This document shows positions 6,921-11,312 of a stretch of 11,312 nucleotides of DNA, piece by piece. Each line of letters opens with the position of its first letter. Positions within the stretch are counted from its first letter, which is position 1. Made by a program: the position numbers and the translations under genes. Source of the DNA: an uncultured Saprospiraceae bacterium (GTDB lineage Bacteria > Bacteroidota > Bacteroidia > Chitinophagales > Saprospiraceae). A model generated the notes under the pieces. It was not told the origin of the DNA. It saw only the letters and a list, made by a program, of their open reading frames with translations, and searched no databases. The stretch covers positions 1 to 11,312 of the forward strand of contig CALHBW010000289.1 in the NCBI GenBank assembly GCA_937930625.1, given 5' to 3'.

Positions 6921-7034
6921 CCGTAGCATAATGCCTCCGGCTTGCGTCCTCGCGTAATACGTACACATCACGAAGAGAAAATTCATGAATTTTCTCTACG
7001 TGATGTGGCGCAAGCCGGAGGCATTACGCTACGG
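6921..7034. repeat. 114-bp nested inverted-repeat element
   Basis: The outer arms, 6921-6946 (starting CCGTAGCATAATGCC) and 7009-7034 (ending GCATTACGCTACGG), are 26 bp each and pair with one mismatch. Inside, CACATCACG at 6964-6972 pairs with 6999-7007. At the centre 6974-6997 is a perfect 24-bp palindrome around TTCATGAA. The left side has an extra 16 bases (about 6947-6963) that the right side lacks, so the element is either asymmetric or has taken a small insertion. There is no ORF and no clear target-site duplication. It looks like a MITE or REP-type element that depends on a transposase elsewhere, but that is inference. Confidence 0.85.
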
Positions 7035-7037
7035 AAC

Positions 7038-7067
7038 GAAAAAGGGACAACCTTGTGGTTGTCCCTT
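7038..7067 (-). terminator. Intrinsic terminator downstream of dnaN
   Basis: On the minus strand an 11-bp stem (7067-7057 with 7052-7042) closes a 4-nt loop and is followed by a run of five T before CG. It starts 78 nt after the dnaN stop, which is right for ending the dnaN transcript. The stem ends GGGACA/TGTCCC are shared with the palindrome at 1-46. The hairpin abuts the nested element, 8 bp away. Confidence 0.75.
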
Positions 7068-7145
7068 GTAATGAGTCTCTTAAAAATTGGTATATAGCTA
7101 GGATTTCATGTAGTCACCGGGTGCTGACATGGTTTTAAAAAAATA

Positions 7146-8261
7146 TTAATTACTGAGCATGACCGGCATAACCAGCATGAGAATTTCTTCATTTTCGTCT
7201 TTTTCAGCAGGCAACAAAATACCCGCGCGGGTAGAAGTTGAAAGTTCCATTTTGATTTCGTCGGATTCGAGTACGCCGAGCATTTCTACGAGGAACTTGG
7301 CATTGAAACCAATTGTCAGTGGTTCGCCTGTGTAGGTGCAGGACATTTTTTCACTCGCTTCATTGGAAAAATCCAAATCTTGCGCTGATACATCCATATT
7401 GGTATCATTGATATTCAGGATGACTTGATTGGTCGTTTTATTGGCATAAATACCAATACGTTTGAGCGAACTCTGAAAATCGCCGCGCCCTAAAGTCAAT
7501 AAATGCGGATTATCCACCGGAATAACGGCATTATAATCCGGGTAACGCGCATCAATCAAGCGGCAAGACATATTGACATCGCCAAAATCGAAAAATACGT
7601 GCGCCTTATTGAAAGAAACCTTCACATCGCCGCCCGAAGGTAGTGTACCTTTCAAGAGGTTCAAAGCTTTTTTCGGCACAATAAACGAAGTTGAAACATC
7701 ACTTTTGATTTCATCAAAAGCGTATTTGACTAATTTGTGCGCGTCTGTCGCTACGAATGTTACCTTATTAAAATCAATTTGGAAGAACACCCCTGTCATC
7801 GCCGGGCGCAACTCATCACTACTTGTCGCAAAAAGCGTTTTGACAATTGCTTTATTCAGACTCGCAGACGGGAGTTCTATACTATCCACCTCATCCGGTG
7901 TAGGGATGGTCGGAAAGTCCTGACCGTTTTCTCCGGCAAGTTTATATTTTCCGTAAGCAGAAGTAATTTCTACGGCAAAACTTTCATCATCTATATCAAA
8001 GGTAATCGGTTGGTCGGGTAATGCCTTGAGGGTTTCCAATAAAATCTTTGCCGGAATCGCTACGTTACCATTTTTATCCGATTGTATCTCCAATTTAGTC
8101 GTAATTGAAGTCTCCAAATCGGTAGAGGCAATCGTAAGCGTATTGCCATCAATGGTAAACAGAAAGTCTTCCAAAATAGGCAGTACAGGATTAGAACCAA
8201 TGGCACCACCTACAAGTTGGAGTTGCTTGAGTAGGTCGGATGACGAAGTGCTAAATTTCAT
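7146..8261 (-). CDS. dnaN: DNA polymerase III subunit beta (sliding clamp)
   Basis: DnaN dimerises into the ring that holds the replicative polymerase on DNA and recruits other replication and repair proteins. The protein is 371 aa from the chosen start, close to the usual 365-375. The frame is open to an ATG 51 bp further upstream (8312), but the start at 8261 gives M-K-F-S-T-S-S-S-D-L-L-K-Q-L, the normal first strand and helix of the clamp. The longer form would add an atypical 17-residue tail and overlap a predicted promoter. The three repeated clamp domains are seen as similar strand-helix patterns. The third domain ends in M-L-V-M-P-V-M-L, close to the family's conserved P-M/V terminus. 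dnaA and recF are not adjacent. The gene is divergent from the protease and is followed by a terminator. Confidence 0.96.
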   Translation of the reverse strand: MKFSTSSSDLLKQLQLVGGAIGSNPVLPILEDFLFTIDGNTLTIASTDLETSITTKLEIQSDKNGNVAIPAKILLETLKALPDQPITFDIDDESFAVEITSAYGKYKLAGENGQDFPTIPTPDEVDSIELPSASLNKAIVKTLFATSSDELRPAMTGVFFQIDFNKVTFVATDAHKLVKYAFDEIKSDVSTSFIVPKKALNLLKGTLPSGGDVKVSFNKAHVFFDFGDVNMSCRLIDARYPDYNAVIPVDNPHLLTLGRGDFQSSLKRIGIYANKTTNQVILNINDTNMDVSAQDLDFSNEASEKMSCTYTGEPLTIGFNAKFLVEMLGVLESDEIKMELSTSTRAGILLPAEKDENEEILMLVMPVMLSN

Positions 8262-8309
8262 ATTCAGATTTGTGAGTGTAATTAATTTTTTGGATAAGAT
8301 ATTAGAAAG

Positions 8310-8317
8310 CAAAAATA
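8310..8317 (-). promoter_or_regulatory. Putative -7 element for dnaN
   Basis: On the minus strand this reads TATTTTTG, a full match to TAnnTTTG. It would start transcription about 40 nt before the dnaN ATG at 8261. No TTTG box is found at the usual distance upstream, so the match is only partial. In an A/T-rich stretch it could arise by chance. Confidence 0.3.
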
Positions 8318-8689
8318 CAAGTTCTATTTGATTATTCGGTATTAAGTTGAAAGAAAAATAAAAAATAGACGGTAAGTGTGTTTTTTTTGCATGAAAACAA
8401 TGTCACATTATCACATAAATAATGGTATTGGGTGTACATTTTTTGTGTAAAATATAAAATTGATAAAAAAGAAGACATGTTATGAAATATCCTAATGACG
8501 TCTTATTTTAAATTTAAGCGGGTTTTGAGTATAAATTGTTGGTTTTCAGGAAATAAAAATATTTATCTGCTTTTTATGAATAAATATTCAGGTATGCACC
8601 GAACCAATGACACAAAATTTACGTCTATGTACGGGGTCAAAATATTATTTTGTGTAACGTTGTTTCCCTAAATTAATAATTAACAAAAG

Positions 8690-8720
8690 TTGAAATATTA
8701 AAACAGAATAACTACATTTG
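8690..8720 (+). promoter_or_regulatory. Putative promoter of the S8 protease gene
   Basis: TTG at 8690-8692, then a 20-nt gap, then TACATTTG at 8713-8720 match both the -33 and -7 boxes of the Bacteroidota housekeeping sigma factor. The predicted start near 8727 leaves a leader of about 105 nt that is very A/T rich and lacks a Shine-Dalgarno sequence. This is the best promoter match in the window. Confidence 0.55.
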
Positions 8721-8832
8721 ACTTTTATTTCAAAGCAAAGCCGGAAACCAATTCTCAAAGGATCATTAACATTGAAGCTCACAATTCCAAATTAATTTTT
8801 TTTTAAACACATTTATTCATTTTAATTAAATT

Positions 8833-10062
8833 ATGAAGAACGTTTTAATGTTAGCTGCTTTAACAATTGTTATGGCAGCATTAATTGTAGGGTGTGCACA
8901 GGAAGCACTTGATGTTGTGGACACACCTATGGAGTCCTTAGAGGATGCACAGTTGATTACTTATGACCAGTCAGAAGTAATTGATGGTGCCTACATCGTT
9001 GTTTTCAAAGATGATGCTGCACCAACAAAAAGGGCAAATGTCAATAAGGCAAATTATGCTGCCAAGCAAAAAGAAATGGCTGATTTTGCTAAAAAGGTAA
9101 TTGCTGAGAAAAATATTTCTGAGCGTCCTATCAAACATTCTTATGCCAAAACCATTAGCGGAGTTGCTATGGATTTGACTGAAGATGAAGTTAAAACTTT
9201 GTTGAGAGATGACAGAGTTGACTTCATTGAGCAAGACCAGATGTTCCACGTTACTATGGGAGGTCCTCCCGGTGGTGGCGGTGGCGGTGGCAGTGCTGCT
9301 CAAACTACGCCTTGGGGTATCACCAGAGTTGGTGGTGCTATGAACGGTACAAATGCCGGAACAGCTTGGATTATTGACTCAGGAATTGATTTAGACCACG
9401 AAGACCTTAATGTTGATGTGGCAAATTCAAGGTCATTCTTGGGTGGTGGTCAGTCTTCTAATCCAGACGACCAGAATGGTCACGGTACGCACGTAGCGGG
9501 TACTGTAGCTGCGATTGACAATTCAGTTGGAGTTATCGGTGTTGCAGCAGGTGCGCCGGTGGTTTCTGTTCGTGTACTCGACAGAAAAGGAAGTGGTTCT
9601 AATTCAGGCGTTATTGCCGGTGTTGACTATGTAGGTGCGAATGCAGCTTCAGGTGATGCTGCCAATATGAGTCTTGGTGGTGGTGCTTCTACTGCCCTCG
9701 ACAATGCTGTGAAAGCGGCTGCGAGTGCTTGCCCGTTTATCTTGGCGGCAGGAAATGAGTCACGACATGCCAACAATTCATCGCCTGCAAGAGCAAACGG
9801 TAATAATATTTATACCGTTTCTTCTATGACATCAAGCGATTCTTGGTCTTCATTCTCAAACTATGGCAACCCACCTGTTGACTATTGCGCTCCGGGTTCG
9901 AGTATCAATTCTACCTATAAAAGTGGTGGATACGCGACTTTGAGCGGTACATCAATGGCTGCTCCTCACGTATGTGGTATCATCCTTATTGGCGGTATCA
10001 CTTCTGACGGAAGAGTAAATGGCGACCCTGACGGTAATGCCGACCCAATTGCACATCACTGA
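8833..10062 (+). CDS. S8 family serine protease, lipoprotein precursor
   Basis: This 409-aa subtilisin/proteinase K-like endopeptidase is probably exported and lipid-anchored. Residues 1-20 are a hydrophobic signal ending in the lipobox I-V-G-C, with C21 as the lipidated residue. Residues 51-140 match an inhibitor I9 propeptide (Y-I-V-V-F-K-D-D to V-D-F-I-E-Q-D-Q). A linker with seven consecutive glycines (147-153) leads into the catalytic domain. The triad is D182 in I-I-D-S-G-I-D, H217 in N-G-H-G-T-H-V-A-G-T, and S374 in S-G-T-S-M-A-A-P-H. N308 in A-A-G-N-E-S is the oxyanion residue. The domain is complete and ends in G-D-P-D-G-N-A-D-P. There is no C-terminal type IX secretion signal, consistent with Sec and lipoprotein export. 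Processing would release or keep the catalytic domain near the surface. The substrate is unknown. A good promoter lies upstream and a terminator downstream. Confidence 0.93.
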   Translation: MKNVLMLAALTIVMAALIVGCAQEALDVVDTPMESLEDAQLITYDQSEVIDGAYIVVFKDDAAPTKRANVNKANYAAKQKEMADFAKKVIAEKNISERPIKHSYAKTISGVAMDLTEDEVKTLLRDDRVDFIEQDQMFHVTMGGPPGGGGGGGSAAQTTPWGITRVGGAMNGTNAGTAWIIDSGIDLDHEDLNVDVANSRSFLGGGQSSNPDDQNGHGTHVAGTVAAIDNSVGVIGVAAGAPVVSVRVLDRKGSGSNSGVIAGVDYVGANAASGDAANMSLGGGASTALDNAVKAAASACPFILAAGNESRHANNSSPARANGNNIYTVSSMTSSDSWSSFSNYGNPPVDYCAPGSSINSTYKSGGYATLSGTSMAAPHVCGIILIGGITSDGRVNGDPDGNADPIAHH

Positions 10063-10066
10063 TTTT

Positions 10067-10100
10067 AGTAGCGAGTTACGAGTAGCAAGTTTGCGAGTTA
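10067..10100 (+). repeat. Short direct repeats after the protease gene
   Basis: AGTAGCGAGTT at 10067-10077 recurs with one change at 10081-10091, and GCGAGTTA occurs at 10071-10078 and 10093-10100. They lie between the stop codon and the terminator. The pattern is of slippage-type intergenic repeats like those between leuD and leuB. Confidence 0.65.
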
Positions 10101-10146
10101 TTCGGAATTTGCGGTTAAAAATTAGTAAAAAATAAATATTTTTTGG

Positions 10147-10179
10147 AGGTGTATCAATTCATTTTGGTACACCTTTTTT
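10147..10179 (+). terminator. Intrinsic terminator after the protease gene
   Basis: AGGTGTATC (10147-10155) pairs with GGTACACCT (10166-10174) with one T-G wobble, around a 10-nt loop. T-rich sequence follows to 10179. It starts 85 nt after the protease stop and would end that transcript before the next gene. Confidence 0.75.
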
Positions 10180-10250
10180 AAATCCCAAATTCCAAAAAAC
10201 AAATTCCAATGAATGTAATAATTATATTTGGGATTTGGATTTTGGAATTT
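10180..10250. repeat. Inverted words (AAATCCCAAA and AAATTCCAAAA)
   Basis: AAATCCCAAA (10180-10189) is matched by its reverse complement at 10227-10236. AAATTCCAAAA (10187-10197) is matched by its reverse complement at 10240-10250. The order of the two pairs is not that of a single nested stem, so they could form competing structures. The words lie between the terminator and the next gene and contain a possible promoter. Confidence 0.7.
10223..10230 (+). promoter_or_regulatory. Putative -7 element for the spermidine-synthase-like gene
   Basis: TATATTTG is a full TAnnTTTG match that would start transcription about 30 nt before the ATG at 10267. There is no clear TTTG at the -33 position. It falls inside the inverted word repeat. 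Confidence 0.3.
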
Positions 10251-10266
10251 GGAGCTTGAATTTTTT

Positions 10267-11312
10267 ATGGGAAAAAATAAAAATTTCTTTCTGCTGCTAT
10301 CCTTCATTGAAGGCGGCTCAGTGATGGCTTGTGAATTGATTGGGGCAAAGTTATTAGCACCTTATTTTGGTACTTCATTATACGTATGGGCGGCGGCATT
10401 GGCTTTGACCTTGGGCGGATTGACACTGGGGTATTTTCTTGGCGGCAGATTATCACACAAATATAAAAACAATGCAAATACCCTCTACTACGTATTGCTC
10501 GCTGCGGCTATCTTGTTGATTGTCATGCCTTTTTCCAGTTATTATATCATGGAAAATACCATTAATTTGAATTTGGAAATGGGCGCAATACTTTCTTTAT
10601 TGGCATTTATGTTTCCGCCATTGGTATTTATGGGAATGGTATCTCCATTGATTATCAATTTGCTGACCAACGACGCAGATGCAGCAGGCAAAAGTGCGGG
10701 CAATGTATATGCCATCTCCACTTTGGGCGGAATTTTGTACACCTTTTTAATGGGCTTTTATATCATTCCGAATTTCGGGCTGTCCGGTCCGGCGATAGTT
10801 TCGGGAATTATACTTGCAATATTGCCCTTGATAGCTTTGTTGCGAAACGTTCCTGTACATGCGGCTGTTTTGTTGGTGCTTATCTTGTCGGGTGCTTTTT
10901 TGAGTAATACTTCCAAATTGGAATACAATGAAGAATATCAGGAATTGTATCATTCCGAAGGCATCTTGGGGCAGGTGAAAGTCGTCGATCATCCTTCTTA
11001 CGACATCACGCCTGATAATAGAATGGGCAGGGCTTTATTGGTCAATAATACCTTGCAAACCTATATGGGACATGACAATAATTTCCAATATAGTATTTGG
11101 AATTGGTCGCATTATTTCCCTACGGCAGCGTCGATTTTTCCGGCGGGTTCGGATGTTTTGCTCTTAGGTTTGGGGGGCGGTACGATTGTCAAACAATTGG
11201 ATAGGCTGGATTATAATGTAGAAGTCGTAGAAATAGATGAACGGGTAAAAGATGTTTCGATTGAATATTTTGGAATGGACCCGAATACCATTGTTCACAT
11301 TGACGATGCGCG
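10267..11312 (+). CDS. Membrane protein with spermidine-synthase-like domain (3' end cut off)
   Basis: The first 348 codons of a gene running off the right edge. Roughly the first 215 residues are hydrophobic, with about six or seven membrane segments (for example near 40-60, 75-92, 105-130 and 150-215). G-G-S-V-M-A-C-E-L-I-G-A-K-L-L-A-P-Y-F-G near the start is typical of fused membrane/spermidine synthase proteins. A soluble domain follows, with a Rossmann-like G-L-G-G-G-T at 301-306, the acidic E-I-D at 322-324 that would hold the nucleoside, and H-I-D-D-A-R at the cut edge. By family knowledge this fold transfers aminopropyl groups, but many fused members have no proven substrate, so polyamine synthesis is unconfirmed. 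The ATG at 10267 starts just before the first membrane segment. There is no Shine-Dalgarno sequence. The gene follows the protease gene's terminator and probably has its own promoter. Confidence 0.85.
   Translation, partial: MGKNKNFFLLLSFIEGGSVMACELIGAKLLAPYFGTSLYVWAAALALTLGGLTLGYFLGGRLSHKYKNNANTLYYVLLAAAILLIVMPFSSYYIMENTINLNLEMGAILSLLAFMFPPLVFMGMVSPLIINLLTNDADAAGKSAGNVYAISTLGGILYTFLMGFYIIPNFGLSGPAIVSGIILAILPLIALLRNVPVHAAVLLVLILSGAFLSNTSKLEYNEEYQELYHSEGILGQVKVVDHPSYDITPDNRMGRALLVNNTLQTYMGHDNNFQYSIWNWSHYFPTAASIFPAGSDVLLLGLGGGTIVKQLDRLDYNVEVVEIDERVKDVSIEYFGMDPNTIVHIDDA

Larger units (their letters stand above)
8262..8832. other. Divergent A/T-rich intergenic region
   Basis: These 571 bp between dnaN (-) and the protease (+) hold no ORF of note. 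They contain a possible promoter for each gene. There is also a 9-bp inverted repeat, ACACAAAAT at 8610-8618 and ATTTTGTGT at 8647-8655. The word TTTTGTGTAA occurs near 8443 and again at 8649-8658. No DnaA-box cluster, riboswitch or transposon end is recognisable. The length is generous for two promoters, so a small RNA is possible but unsupported. Confidence 0.5.

Noticed and set aside
8262..8312. N-terminal extension of dnaN from an ATG at 8312
   Set aside because: The extra 17 residues do not belong to the clamp fold, and the internal start gives the standard N-terminus and length.
8262..8832. Replication origin beside dnaN
   Set aside because: No cluster of TTATCCACA-like DnaA boxes is visible; TTATCACAT near 8408 is only a poor single match. 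dnaA is not adjacent.

Overview
The window looks like a chromosomal segment of a member of the Bacteroidota, perhaps a Saprospiria- or Chitinophagia-like lineage. The reasons are several. Matches to the Bacteroidota promoter consensus TAnnTTTG lie upstream of several genes. The starts have A/T-rich leaders and no clear Shine-Dalgarno sequence. The gene set fits: a short bacterial homogentisate dioxygenase, CsaA, and an S8 lipoprotein protease ending in a G-D-P-D-G-N-A-D-P tail. The gaps are littered with short palindromes and word-like repeats. The lineage is inferred from these traits and from memory of the families, not from any database search.

Layout: positions 1-46 are a perfect palindrome. 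Homogentisate 1,2-dioxygenase (hmgA, 152-1312, +) follows. A 205-bp gap then carries an array of 45-bp repeat units that ends 7 nt before leuD (1518-2111, +). After a 107-bp gap of simple word repeats comes leuB (2219-3325, +). A solitary 1048-aa fused restriction-modification enzyme (3375-6521, +) stands between leuB and a convergent csaA (6539-6889, -). The csaA-dnaN gap holds a 114-bp nested inverted-repeat element and a terminator for dnaN. The beta clamp gene dnaN (7146-8261, -) is divergent from a lipoprotein subtilase (8833-10062, +), with a 571-bp A/T-rich region between them. The right end is the first 348 codons of a membrane protein with a spermidine-synthase-like domain (10267 to the window edge, +).

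Functionally this is mostly housekeeping: tyrosine/phenylalanine breakdown, two steps of leucine synthesis, a tRNA-binding chaperone-like protein and the replication clamp. A one-gene defence function and a secreted protease sit among them. leuA and leuC are not in the window, so the leucine pathway is split.

The most unusual material is non-coding. The hmgA-leuD array has three direct hairpin units at an exact 45-bp period, a compensatory stem change in one unit, and a perfect inverted copy directly after hmgA. The csaA-dnaN element is a double-nested inverted repeat. Two palindromes at opposite parts of the window share GGGACA/TGTCCC arms around different cores. In the restriction enzyme, the predicted nuclease motif reads E-F-E-K rather than E-x-K, and an inverted repeat overlaps its predicted promoter. 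I see no integrase, transposase, CRISPR array, tRNA or rRNA.
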